From Actinomycetes bacterium (GTDB taxonomy: Bacteria; Actinomycetota; Actinomycetes; Mycobacteriales; Mycobacteriaceae): a stretch of DNA of 8,131 nucleotides. Positions within the stretch are counted from its first letter, which is position 1. The number at the start of each line of letters is the position of its first letter. The notes under the pieces were generated by a model. That model saw nothing but the letters and a program-made list of their open reading frames with translations, was not told where the DNA came from and ran no database searches. The stretch is from NCBI GenBank assembly GCA_023417985.1, contig JAEZDV010000023.1, positions 1-8,131 on the forward strand. Reading direction: 5' to 3'. Below, piece after piece: positions 1 through 7,172 of the stretch. A program made the position numbers and the translations under genes.

Positions 1-35
1 GGGGGGGGCGCGCGGCCCCCCCCCCCCCCCGCAAC
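1..35. repeat. G/C homopolymer low-complexity contig end
   Basis: The first 30 bases are a run of eight G, a short alternating G/C stretch, and a run of fifteen C (16-30). No gene or known regulatory element looks like this, and normal sequence resumes at about 31. It lies just downstream of the ketosynthase stop codon. It is most likely a sequencing or assembly artefact at a contig end. A genuine G-rich tract or terminator is less likely because there is no hairpin followed by a T run. Confidence 0.7.
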
Positions 36-55
36 GGTGGGGCGAGCGTGTCGGC

Positions 56-1309
56 TCAGGCCCGACCGAACGCGAGTGCCACGTTGTGCCCACCGAAACC
101 GAACGAGTTGTTCAGCGCGAAATCGATCTGTCCGTAGCGGGCTTCGCCCTTGACCACGTCGAGGTCGATCTCTGGATCCTGGTTCTCGAGATTCAGCGTG
201 GGCGGAACGACTCCGTCACGCAGACTCAGGACCGTCAGTACTGCTTCGAGCGCACCGACTGCGCCGATCGAATGTCCGAGTGCGGACTTCGGGGCGTAGA
301 TCGCTGCGTGATTGCCCACAGCGGCGTTGATCGCCCTCGCCTCGGCGATGTCGCCGATGGGAGTGGCCGTCGCGTGTGCGTTGACGTGCCCGATGTCGGC
401 CTTGGTGAGGCCGGCACTTTCGATTGCCCGCGTCATCGCGCGGGCGGCACCGGTGCCTTCCGGATGCGGCGCCACGATGTGGTAGCCGTCGGAGGTGATA
501 CCCGCGCCGAGGATCCGGGCGTGGATCGTCGCCCCACGCGCCTTGGCGTGTTCTTCGGATTCGAGGACCATCAAGGCTCCGGCCTCGCCGAAGACGAATC
601 CGTCCCGGTCCTTGTCGAACGGCCGCGACGCACCCTGGGGATCGTCGTTGCGAGTGCTCAACGCCCGCATCATTGCGAAGCTCGCGAGACCGACCGCCTC
701 GAGCTGACTCTCGACACCACCGGTGACGGCGATGTCGGCGTCACCGTTCGAGATCATGCGGAACGCATTGGCGATCGCCTCGGAGCCGGACGAGCATGCC
801 GAGACCGGCGTGATGACACCGGCGCGTGCGCCGAGTTCCAGGCCCACCGTGGCCGCCGGGCCGTTCGGCATGATCATCTGTACCGCGAACGGCGACACCT
901 TGCGGTAGCCGCCGCTGCGCAGCTTGTCGACCGAGTCGATGAGTGTCTCGCCGCCGCCGAGTCCGGTGCCGATGACAACGGCGAGCCGGTCCTTGTCGAC
1001 CTCCGGGCTACCGGCGTTCTCCCACACCGTGCGGCCGAGAGTGAGGGCGAGGCGCTCGGCGAAGCTCATCCGCCGGACCTCGACCCGGCTCAAGAACTCG
1101 TCGGGACTCACCTTCAGCTTGCCGCCGATCCGGACCGGAAGGTCGAATTCGTCGACGAAGCCGTCGAGTACTCCGATCCCACTCTCACCGGCCAGCAGTG
1201 CCTTCCAGCTGGCATCCACATCGCCGGCGATCGACGTCGAAGCCGCGAGGCTCGTGACGACGACGTTGCGCAACGTCCGAGGAGAAGGGGAGGTCACGGT
1301 TGGACTCAC
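56..1309 (-). CDS. kasA: beta-ketoacyl-ACP synthase, KasA/FabF type (FAS-II)
   Basis: This is a condensing enzyme of type II fatty acid synthesis. It performs decarboxylative Claisen condensation of malonyl-ACP with an acyl-ACP; in mycolic-acid bacteria KasA elongates meromycolate precursors. The 417-residue protein is full length (M. tuberculosis KasA is 416). The thiolase-fold catalytic set is visible: nucleophile Cys172 in SACSSGSEA, His312 in NAHATATP, Lys341 and His346 in KSALGHSIGA, and the glycine-rich GFGGHN at 404-409. The usual NAHGTATP motif has Ala in place of Gly after the catalytic His. The GTG start at 1309 overlaps the acpM stop by four bases (GTGA), so translation is probably coupled; I see no good Shine-Dalgarno. 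A second GTG four codons in is an alternative start. A neighbouring kasB or accD6 is not in the window, which ends shortly downstream. KasA versus a general FabF is decided by close resemblance to recalled KasA and by position after acpM. Confidence 0.93.
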   Translation of the reverse strand: MSPTVTSPSPRTLRNVVVTSLAASTSIAGDVDASWKALLAGESGIGVLDGFVDEFDLPVRIGGKLKVSPDEFLSRVEVRRMSFAERLALTLGRTVWENAGSPEVDKDRLAVVIGTGLGGGETLIDSVDKLRSGGYRKVSPFAVQMIMPNGPAATVGLELGARAGVITPVSACSSGSEAIANAFRMISNGDADIAVTGGVESQLEAVGLASFAMMRALSTRNDDPQGASRPFDKDRDGFVFGEAGALMVLESEEHAKARGATIHARILGAGITSDGYHIVAPHPEGTGAARAMTRAIESAGLTKADIGHVNAHATATPIGDIAEARAINAAVGNHAAIYAPKSALGHSIGAVGALEAVLTVLSLRDGVVPPTLNLENQDPEIDLDVVKGEARYGQIDFALNNSFGFGGHNVALAFGRA

Positions 1310-1581
1310 TCGTTGTCGTTCGTGGCCTGAACGCCCTCGGCCTCGAGCTTCTGGATGTAGTTCACGGCGTCGCCGACAGTGCGCAGGCTGGCGAGATCCT
1401 CGTCGGGGATCTTCACGCCGTACTTGTCTTCGGTCTGCACAGCGATCTCGACCATGGACAGCGAGTCGATGTCGAGGTCGTCGACGAAGGACTTGTCGAC
1501 GGTCACCTCGGAGGGCTCGATGCCGGTGACTTCCTCGATGATCTCCGCGAGACCGGCGATGATTTCTTCCTGAGTGGCCAC
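1306..1581 (-). CDS. acpM: meromycolate-type acyl carrier protein AcpM
   Basis: This is the acyl carrier protein of FAS-II, which carries growing acyl chains as thioesters on a 4'-phosphopantetheine arm. The 91-residue acidic protein has the canonical DSL attachment motif, with Ser40 in DIDSLSMVE. The following recognition helix and the KYGVKIPDEDL stretch are almost identical to mycobacterial AcpM. The GTG start at 1581 is supported by a good purine-rich Shine-Dalgarno (AAGGGAG) about seven bases upstream. Mycobacterial AcpM is about 115 residues with a long C-terminal tail. Here the tail after the core fold is only about a dozen residues (ending NDNE), so it is intermediate between ordinary ACP and mycobacterial AcpM. 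It is the second gene after fabD, across a 118-base gap with three inverted repeats, and it overlaps kasA by four bases. Confidence 0.95.
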   Translation of the reverse strand: MATQEEIIAGLAEIIEEVTGIEPSEVTVDKSFVDDLDIDSLSMVEIAVQTEDKYGVKIPDEDLASLRTVGDAVNYIQKLEAEGVQATNDNE

Positions 1582-1623
1582 GTCGTGGCTCCCTTCGTGA
1601 TGTACCGACTATGTCGTGTGAAA

Positions 1624-1697
1624 CCGGCCGAATGTTTCCGGCCGGGCCCGGAATTTTCCCGGGATGTGCCCGTGCTGCGCGACGGATGCGCGCAGCA
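1624..1697 (-). promoter_or_regulatory. three consecutive inverted repeats between fabD and acpM
   Basis: Three potential hairpins lie back to back in the 118-base gap. The first is a 9-bp perfect stem at 1673-1681 with 1689-1697 (7-base loop), starting three bases after the fabD stop. The second is a 5-bp stem at 1647-1651 with 1659-1663 around an A/T-rich loop. The third is a 7-bp stem at 1624-1630 with 1639-1645 (8-base loop). None is followed by a T run on the minus strand, so a strong intrinsic terminator is not supported. They could stabilise or process the transcript, or attenuate between fabD and the highly expressed ACP gene. The stems are read directly from sequence; the role is inferred. 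Confidence 0.5.
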
Positions 1698-1699
1698 AC

Positions 1700-2617
1700 C
1701 TAACCGAGTTCGAGTGTTTCGGCCAGAGCGGAGATATCCGCGGGTGTTTTGAGGGCCGCGGTGGGCGTGCCGCGCATCTCGCGCTTGGCGATGCCCACGA
1801 GCGTGCCGGCGGGGGGGAGTTCCACCACGGTGGAAACCTGGGCGGAACGCAGGTGTGCCGTGCACAGGTCCCACCGCACAGGGCGGGTGACCTGCGCTGC
1901 GAGCCGCTCGAGCGCCTCGGCGCCCGAGGTGACCGGTGCACCGTCGAAGTTGGACAACAGGGTGCGGGAGGGATCGCTCGGGGCGATCTTCGCCGCGGCA
2001 GCGGCCACCGCATCCTGCGCGGGGGCCATGAACCGGGTGTGGAACGCGCCCGCGACCGGCAGGGCACGGACACGAGCCTTGGCGGGCGCGTCCGCGGCGA
2101 GAGCCGCGAGCGCGTCGAGACGTCCGGCCGCGACGATCTGTCCGGCCGCGTTCATGTTGGCCGGCGTCAGGTCGAGTTCTTCGAGGCGCGCGAGCACCTC
2201 GTCCTCTGCGCCGCCGAGGACCGCGGACATGCCGGTGGGTTCGAGGGCGCACGCCTTCGCCATCTCCCGGCCGCGAATCGCGGCCAGACTCACCGCCTCG
2301 TCGGTGCCGATGACGCCCGCCATTGCGGCGGCGGCCAGTTCGCCGACCGAGTGGCCCGCGACGATCACGTCGGCGGGGACGAGACCCAACCGTTCGAGTT
2401 CTTCGAAAGCGAGGAGGGCGTTTGCCACGACGAGTGGTTGGGTAACAGACGTATCGGTGATCTCGTCTGCGGTGGCGACGGTGCCGAGGCGCGCGAGGTC
2501 GAGACCGGAAGCCTTCGACCACAGCGCGATGCGGTCGGCCGCACCGGCCTGCTCCAGCCACGGAGCAAGCATGCCGGGTGTTTGGGACCCCTGGCCGGGG
2601 GCAAGCAGCGCAATCAC
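1700..2617 (-). CDS. fabD: malonyl-CoA:ACP transacylase (FabD)
   Basis: FabD transfers malonyl from malonyl-CoA to the phosphopantetheine arm of ACP, supplying the extender unit for the ketosynthases. The 305-residue product (M. tuberculosis FabD is 302) starts VIALLAPGQGSQ with the oxyanion Gln9. It has the nucleophilic Ser90 in GHSVGE, the malonyl-carboxylate-binding Arg115 in AAIRGREMA, and the catalytic His193 in GAFHTRF. The frame stays open upstream to 2710, but homology places the N-terminus at the GTG at 2617, because FabD proteins begin almost directly with the LAPGQGSQ strand. The Shine-Dalgarno there is poor: a GGG element lies about fifteen bases upstream. The start codon is therefore less certain than the identity. 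It is the first gene after the regulator, with a 128-base upstream region containing an inverted-repeat operator candidate. Confidence 0.94.
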   Translation of the reverse strand: MIALLAPGQGSQTPGMLAPWLEQAGAADRIALWSKASGLDLARLGTVATADEITDTSVTQPLVVANALLAFEELERLGLVPADVIVAGHSVGELAAAAMAGVIGTDEAVSLAAIRGREMAKACALEPTGMSAVLGGAEDEVLARLEELDLTPANMNAAGQIVAAGRLDALAALAADAPAKARVRALPVAGAFHTRFMAPAQDAVAAAAAKIAPSDPSRTLLSNFDGAPVTSGAEALERLAAQVTRPVRWDLCTAHLRSAQVSTVVELPPAGTLVGIAKREMRGTPTAALKTPADISALAETLELG

Positions 2618-2683
2618 GAAGATCAGCGAACACCCTGCAAGCACCCTTGCGAGATGTCGGTGGGAATGAAAGGTCGCGCCAGG

Positions 2684-2704
2684 ATTTGTAGGGTTCTTAC
2701 AAAT
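2684..2704 (-). promoter_or_regulatory. candidate MabR/FasR operator upstream of fabD
   Basis: A perfect 7-bp inverted repeat, ATTTGTA and TACAAAT with a 7-base spacer, lies 67-87 bases upstream of the fabD start. It is strikingly A/T-rich for this genome. In mycobacteria the PucR-type regulator encoded next to fabD (MabR) is known to bind upstream of fabD and control the FAS-II operon, as FasR does in Streptomyces. This repeat is the obvious binding-site candidate here. The TACAAA half on the minus strand could also serve as a -10 element, with no good -35 in front, as expected for an activated promoter. The repeat is seen directly; the assignment is inference from position. Confidence 0.6.
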
Positions 2705-2745
2705 TCCCACGTCGTCGTCGGCTATCGGTCGCGCATCCCGTGGTG

Positions 2746-4059
2746 TTACATGTCCGATTCGCGGATTGTGAACCGTGTGACGGGTGGTGCTGGAGATTTC
2801 AGTTCGTTATGACTTCGAGCCAGACGACCTACAGTTGCCGCGATCCGCAACACGTACGCATCGCGCGGATTTGTGGGATCCCGACCGGTCACTTCTGTGA
2901 TCCGCTTGAGCCGATACCGCACGGTATTTGGATGAACAAACAGCTTCCTTGCACACGCCTCGACCGCTCCTCCGCTGTCGAGATACGCGTCGAGAGTGTC
3001 CGAGAGTGCCGATCCGGCCGCCGCGAGAGGCGCAACGATGTAGTCGTCGAGCGCGGTGATCGCCGCCGGATCCCCCAGCAGCGCCCGCTCGGGTAGGAGT
3101 TCGGCCGCGTGGACCGGTCGGGGCGCACCGGGCCAGCCGCCGACCGCTTCCATGCCCGCCAATGCTTCGACAGCGGAGACGTGAGCCGCACCGAGGGTGG
3201 CGGTGGTCGGGCCGATCACCACCGGATCGTCCGAGAACGCCCGCATCAGTTCTTCGAGGAAGCCCGCAGCCTCGGTCGTTCCGTGCAGATCGCCGCTGAC
3301 GACCATCACCAGGCGTTCACCCTGCACCACCGCGAGGGCAGCACGCCCGTGTCGCTGCGCGATCGTATGGACTGTCGTCACCACCGACACCCCCTCTTCG
3401 GGGGGAGGTGTGCCCACCACGACCGTGGCGGGAGCCGTGGCGTCCCAGTTGAGGGTCGCGGCCCGCGACTGCATGTCGGCACCGGTGTCGCCGCGCACCA
3501 CCGCGTCGACGACCAGCGCCTCGAGCCGGGTATCCCACGCGCCGCGGGACTCGGCTGCCGTCGCGTACACCGCCGCCGCCGCGAAGCCCAGCTCGCGGCC
3601 GTAACGCAGGATCGCTTCGGTCAGCGCGACGAGTTGCTCCTCGTTCCGCGCCAGAGCGGGCAGCCACTGCTCGAAGAACTCCATGGCCGCCCGCACCATG
3701 TCGACCGTCTGGAGAAGTGTCAGCCGGTTCGCCAGATCCTGCGGGATCATCTGGAACGCGTCGAGGCTGAATCTCGGATCGTTGTCGGGGTTGCGCACCC
3801 ACTCGAGGAAGTCCACCACCGACGTCTGGATCACCAGCTGAACCGTCGCGCGCTGTGAGGCATCGAGGTCGGAGAAGAAGGGCAGTTGCTCCTGCAGGAC
3901 GTGCACGGCCTCGGTGGACATACGCCCCGAGAACTGTTTGACGCGGCGAAGCAGCGCGTCGGGCAGGGGTGCGCGGTCTGGCCGCGCAGGCGGTACCGGG
4001 CGCCCCGATGGGACGCCCGGTACCCGCGATTTCGGACCCGGTTCGGGCTCGTCGACCAT
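2746..4059 (-). CDS. mabR: PucR-family transcriptional regulator of FAS-II (MabR/FasR type)
   Basis: This is a cytoplasmic DNA-binding regulator. The 437-residue protein has a proline-rich, probably disordered N-terminus (about 1-33), then a conserved helical region (LLRRVKQFSGRMSTEAV, 37-52, followed by LPFFSDLDASQRATV, 59-73). A GGDEF-like or sensor-type middle covers about 170-330. At the end is a PucR-type helix-turn-helix around 360-412, with VEACARKLFVHPNTVRYRL as its core. This closely matches recalled M. tuberculosis Rv2242, MabR (about 414 residues), known to regulate the fabD-acpM-kasA operon; the Streptomyces counterpart is FasR. The ATG start at 4059 has an AGGTAGG-like Shine-Dalgarno eight bases upstream. 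It lies 60 bases after the aceE stop on the same strand, so readthrough from aceE is plausible. The nature of any ligand cannot be read from the sequence. Confidence 0.9.
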   Translation of the reverse strand: MVDEPEPGPKSRVPGVPSGRPVPPARPDRAPLPDALLRRVKQFSGRMSTEAVHVLQEQLPFFSDLDASQRATVQLVIQTSVVDFLEWVRNPDNDPRFSLDAFQMIPQDLANRLTLLQTVDMVRAAMEFFEQWLPALARNEEQLVALTEAILRYGRELGFAAAAVYATAAESRGAWDTRLEALVVDAVVRGDTGADMQSRAATLNWDATAPATVVVGTPPPEEGVSVVTTVHTIAQRHGRAALAVVQGERLVMVVSGDLHGTTEAAGFLEELMRAFSDDPVVIGPTTATLGAAHVSAVEALAGMEAVGGWPGAPRPVHAAELLPERALLGDPAAITALDDYIVAPLAAAGSALSDTLDAYLDSGGAVEACARKLFVHPNTVRYRLKRITEVTGRDPTNPRDAYVLRIAATVGRLARSHNELKSPAPPVTRFTIRESDM

Positions 4060-4119
4060 GCAACGAACCTACCTGGGGATCACCCGGTCACCGTGGCCGA
4101 ACCGCATGTGCTGCCGTGA

Positions 4120-6879
4120 TCAGGCGACGCCCGGGTCCGAGGTCTGCTCGGGCGCCGCGTCCACGTCGTCGATGCGGTACTTCTTCGCCGCTTCGACGGC
4201 GCGTGCCCGATCGATCGTGCCCTCGCGGCCGAGCGCCTCGAGCACTGCCACCACCGTGGACTCGGCATCGATGTTGAAGACACGACGCGCAGCCGGACGG
4301 GTGTCGGAGAATCCGAATCCGTCGGCGCCGAGCACTGTGTAGTCGCCCGGAACCCACTTGCGGATCTGATCGGGTACCGCACGCATCCAGTCGGATACCG
4401 CGACGAACGGTCCTGCGGCGTCGTTGAGCACCGACGCGACGTACGGAACCTTCGGTTCCCGGCCCGGATCGAGCAGGGCCTGACGGTCGCATTCGACACC
4501 GTCGCGGCGCAGCTCACCCCACGACGTCACCGACCACACGTCGGCGGAGACACCCCACTCCTCTTCGAGCAACTGCTGTGCACGTAGGGCCTCCGGCATG
4601 ATCACGCCCGAGACGAGGATCTGTGCCTTCGGCCCGGACTGCGGACCCCGCTTGTAGAGGTAGAGGCCCTTGAGCAGTCCCTCCACATCGAGATTCTCGG
4701 GCTCGGCGGGCTGTGCGTACGGCTCGTTGTAGACGGTGATGTAGTAGAAGATGTTCTCTCCGCCGAAGCCGTCTTCGCCCTCGGTGCCGCCGTACATCCG
4801 GCGAAGACCGTCGCGGAAGATGTGCGCGATCTCGTACGAGAACGCCGGGTCGTACGTCACCGCAGCCGGGTTGGTCGACGCGAGGAGCAGCGAGTGCCCG
4901 TCGGCGTGCTGGAGACCCTCACCCGTCAGTGTGGTGCGGCCGGCCGTCGCGCCGAGCAGGAATCCGCGGGCCATCTGGTCGGCGGCAGCCCACAGGCCGT
5001 CGCCGGTGCGCTGGAAGCCGAACATCGAATAGAAGATGTAGACGGGGATCATCGGCTCGCCGTGCGTGGCATACGAGGTGCCGACAGCCGTGAACGACGC
5101 GACCGAACCCGCCTCGTTGATGCCTTCGTGCAGGATCTGGCCGGCGGCGCTCTCCTTGTACGCGAGCATCAGTTCTGCGTCGACGGACGTGTACAGCTGG
5201 CCGTTGCGGTTGTAGATCTTCAGAGACGGGAACCACGAGTCCATGCCGAACGTGCGGGCCTCATCCGGAATGATCGGCACGATGCGCTTGCCGATCTCCT
5301 TGTCGCGCAACAGTTCCTTCAGCACGCGCACCGTGGCCATGGTGGTGGCCACTTCCTGCTTGCCCGACCCCTTACGGACCACGTCGTACGTCTTCTCCGG
5401 GGGAAGTGCGAGGGGCTTGGCGTTGGTGCGGCGCTCCGGGACGAAGCCGCCCAGCGCACGGCGACGCTCGAGCATGTATTCGATCTCGGGCGCGTCGAAA
5501 CCGGGGTGGTAGTACGGCGGCATCTTCGGGTTCTTCTCGAGCTCCGCGTCCGAGATCGGGATGCGCTGGATGTCGCGGAAGTACTTGAGATCCTCGAGGG
5601 TGAGCTTCTTCATCTGGTGGGTCGCGTTGCGGCCCTCGAAGTGTTTGCCCAGGGTGTAGCCCTTGATGGTGTGGGCGAGGATCACTGTGGGCTGGCCCTT
5701 GTGTTCCATCGCGGCCCGGTAGGCGGCGTGGATCTTGCGGTAGTCGTGGCCACCACGCTTGAGGTTCCAGATCTCCTGGTCGCTGAGATTCTTGACCAAT
5801 TCCTTGGTGCGGGGGTCGCGGCCGAAGAAGTGCTCGCGGACGAACGCGCCGTCGTTCGCCTTGTACGTCTGGTAGTCGCCGTCCGGGGTGACGTTCATCA
5901 AGTTGACGAGCGCACCGTCTTTGTCTGCGTGGAGCAGGGAATCCCACTCGCGACCCCACACGACCTTGATGACGTTCCAGCCGGCACCGCGGAAGAAGGA
6001 TTCGAGTTCCTGGATGATCTTGCCGTTGCCGCGAACCGGACCGTCGAGACGCTGCAGGTTGCAGTTGATCACGAAGGTGAGGTTGTCGAGACCCTCGGTC
6101 GCCGCGACGTGCGCCAAACCGCGCGACTCCGGCTCGTCCATCTCGCCGTCACCGAGGAACGCCCACACGTGCTGGTCGGTGGTGTCCTTGAAGCCGCGGT
6201 CGCGCAGGTAGCGGTTGAACTGCGCCTGGTAGATCGCGTTCATCGGGCCGATGCCCATCGACACGGTCGGGAACTCCCAGAAGTCCGGCATGAGGCGCGG
6301 GTGCGGGTACGACGGCAGGCCGCCGCCCGGGTGCGACACCTCCTGGCGGAAGCCGTCGAGCTGGTGCTCGGTCAGCCGGCCCTCGAGGAACGCGCGCGAG
6401 TAGACGCCGGGGGAGGCGTGACCCTGGAAGTAGACCTGGTCGCCGCCGCCCGGGTGGTCCTTGCCGCGGAAGAAGTGGTTGAGGCCCACCTCGTACAGCG
6501 TCGCCACCGACGCGTAGGAGGAGATGTGCCCGCCGACCGCCACGCCCGGCCGCTGCGCGCGCGTCACCATGACGGCGGCGTTCCAGCGGTTCCAGGACCG
6601 GAACTTGCGCTCCAGCACCTCGTCACCGGGGAAGTACGGCTCCTCGTGCACGCCGATGGTGTTGACGTACGGCGTGTTCAGGTCGGCCGGGATGGCCACG
6701 TTCCGCTCGCGCGCCCGCTTCAGCATGCTGAGCAGGACGTAGCGGGCCCGGGGGCCGCCCTTGTCGTCGATGAGCCCGTCGATGGACTCGACCCACTCGG
6801 AGGTCTCCTCGGGGTCCACGTCGGGTACCTGGCTCAGCAGGCCGTTGATGAGCGGCCCGCGCTCGTCCTTCGAAGCCAC
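4120..6879 (-). CDS. aceE: pyruvate dehydrogenase E1 component, homodimeric type (AceE); probably a chimeric sequence
   Basis: AceE is the ThDP-dependent E1 subunit. It decarboxylates pyruvate and reductively acetylates the lipoyl groups of E2, feeding acetyl-CoA to central and fatty-acid metabolism. The 919-residue protein (M. tuberculosis AceE is 901) shows the ThDP/Mg motif starting GDG at 243-245 and ending NCN at 272-274, a catalytic-loop His378 in RGGHD, and the cofactor-activating Glu589 in GINEAG. The frame is open to 7029, but the GTG at 6879 is chosen because it has a GAGGAG Shine-Dalgarno five bases upstream and starts the family-like N-terminus (ASKDERGPL). Third-position G/C is about 98% for codons 1-240 but about 81-87% in sampled parts of the rest. 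The N-terminal part resembles Micrococcales and the remainder Mycobacteriales. The frame is intact across the change, so function is not visibly broken. Confidence 0.95.
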   Translation of the reverse strand: MASKDERGPLINGLLSQVPDVDPEETSEWVESIDGLIDDKGGPRARYVLLSMLKRARERNVAIPADLNTPYVNTIGVHEEPYFPGDEVLERKFRSWNRWNAAVMVTRAQRPGVAVGGHISSYASVATLYEVGLNHFFRGKDHPGGGDQVYFQGHASPGVYSRAFLEGRLTEHQLDGFRQEVSHPGGGLPSYPHPRLMPDFWEFPTVSMGIGPMNAIYQAQFNRYLRDRGFKDTTDQHVWAFLGDGEMDEPESRGLAHVAATEGLDNLTFVINCNLQRLDGPVRGNGKIIQELESFFRGAGWNVIKVVWGREWDSLLHADKDGALVNLMNVTPDGDYQTYKANDGAFVREHFFGRDPRTKELVKNLSDQEIWNLKRGGHDYRKIHAAYRAAMEHKGQPTVILAHTIKGYTLGKHFEGRNATHQMKKLTLEDLKYFRDIQRIPISDAELEKNPKMPPYYHPGFDAPEIEYMLERRRALGGFVPERRTNAKPLALPPEKTYDVVRKGSGKQEVATTMATVRVLKELLRDKEIGKRIVPIIPDEARTFGMDSWFPSLKIYNRNGQLYTSVDAELMLAYKESAAGQILHEGINEAGSVASFTAVGTSYATHGEPMIPVYIFYSMFGFQRTGDGLWAAADQMARGFLLGATAGRTTLTGEGLQHADGHSLLLASTNPAAVTYDPAFSYEIAHIFRDGLRRMYGGTEGEDGFGGENIFYYITVYNEPYAQPAEPENLDVEGLLKGLYLYKRGPQSGPKAQILVSGVIMPEALRAQQLLEEEWGVSADVWSVTSWGELRRDGVECDRQALLDPGREPKVPYVASVLNDAAGPFVAVSDWMRAVPDQIRKWVPGDYTVLGADGFGFSDTRPAARRVFNIDAESTVVAVLEALGREGTIDRARAVEAAKKYRIDDVDAAPEQTSDPGVA
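6115..6180. other. probable junction between two source genomes inside aceE
   Basis: Codon use shifts abruptly here. From 6880 down to about 6154, only three of about 240 wobble bases are A or T. At and below 6151 codons such as GGT, TTG and others with A/T wobble become frequent. TTG for Leu255 (6115-6117) is the first clearly left-type codon. The stretch encodes the nearly invariant GDGEMDEPESRGLAHV, exactly where two unrelated actinobacteria could share a long identical run of bases. The breakpoint cannot be placed more precisely by eye. Confidence 0.65.
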
Positions 6880-6903
6880 CAGTGCTCCTCGCCTCTCCAC
6901 GCG

Positions 6904-6919
6904 GGGGCCGGTCGGCCCC
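6904..6919 (-). promoter_or_regulatory. hairpin in the aceE leader
   Basis: GGGGCC and GGCCCC flank a four-base loop (7 bp if the loop closes to two bases). The hairpin lies about 24 bases upstream of the aceE GTG and just before its Shine-Dalgarno. It could affect translation initiation or mRNA stability. Such G/C palindromes also arise by chance at this composition, so significance is uncertain. Confidence 0.3.
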
Positions 6920-7110
6920 GGTGCGCATCTCGGCCCGCCGGCGTGCGCGCGACGTTCGGTGCGCCTCGCCACCGGGCGGGTAGTAGGACCATTGTCCGCC
7001 CCCCGGGACGTGAAAGTCTCCCCGTCCACACCCCGGGTTGCGTGACGTCCGTGACAAATCGTGCCTGACCAGGCCCCCGGACGTGGCGCGGGTCACGACA
7101 CGACGTCCGC

Positions 7111-7132
7111 GCGCGGCGGACCGCCGCCGCGC
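7111..7132. repeat. 9-bp inverted repeat between the divergent genes
   Basis: GCGCGGCGG (7111-7119) and its exact reverse complement (7124-7132) are separated by four bases. No T run follows on either strand, so it is not a typical terminator. It might be a protein-binding site or an RNA stem upstream of the DUF3052 promoter, or simply reflect very high GC. Confidence 0.35.
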
Positions 7133-7166
7133 CGGGGTGGCCAGGCGCGGCGGCGGTGCGGTGGGC

Positions 7167-7172
7167 TACCGT
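7167..7172 (+). promoter_or_regulatory. possible -10 element for the DUF3052-ahpE unit
   Basis: TACCGT fits the actinobacterial TAnnnT -10 pattern and stands out in a very G/C-rich stretch. It lies about 70 bases upstream of the DUF3052 start codon. No matching -35 hexamer is evident. The assignment is weak and based only on pattern and position. Confidence 0.3.

Noticed and set aside
86..1330. A 414-codon plus-strand open frame across kasA.
   Set aside because: It mirrors the kasA frame, has Arg/Asp-rich low-information sequence and no family resemblance; kasA is unambiguous on the other strand.
1664..2812. A 382-codon plus-strand open frame across fabD, and overlapping minus-strand frames over fabD and acpM (1503-2633).
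   Set aside because: These are G/C-driven shadow frames with Arg/Gly/Pro-rich translations and no motifs; the fabD and acpM frames explain the region.
4060..4119. A terminator or separate operator between aceE and the regulator gene.
   Set aside because: The 60-base gap has only short G/C symmetries, no T run and no copy of the ATTTGTA half site.
6880..7029. A 50-residue N-terminal extension of AceE in the open frame.
   Set aside because: The extension is Arg/Pro/Gly-rich and unlike any AceE N-terminus, while the GTG at 6879 has a well-placed Shine-Dalgarno.
4822..7068. A 748-codon open frame on the plus strand, antisense to aceE.
   Set aside because: In very high-GC DNA the complementary frames of a real gene lack stop codons. 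Its translation is rich in Arg, Val, His and Ala without any recognisable domain, and it runs through the composition junction, so it is a shadow of aceE.
7111..7132. The 9-bp inverted repeat as an intrinsic terminator.
   Set aside because: No T run follows on either strand, and both flanking genes point away from it, so there is no transcript for it to terminate.
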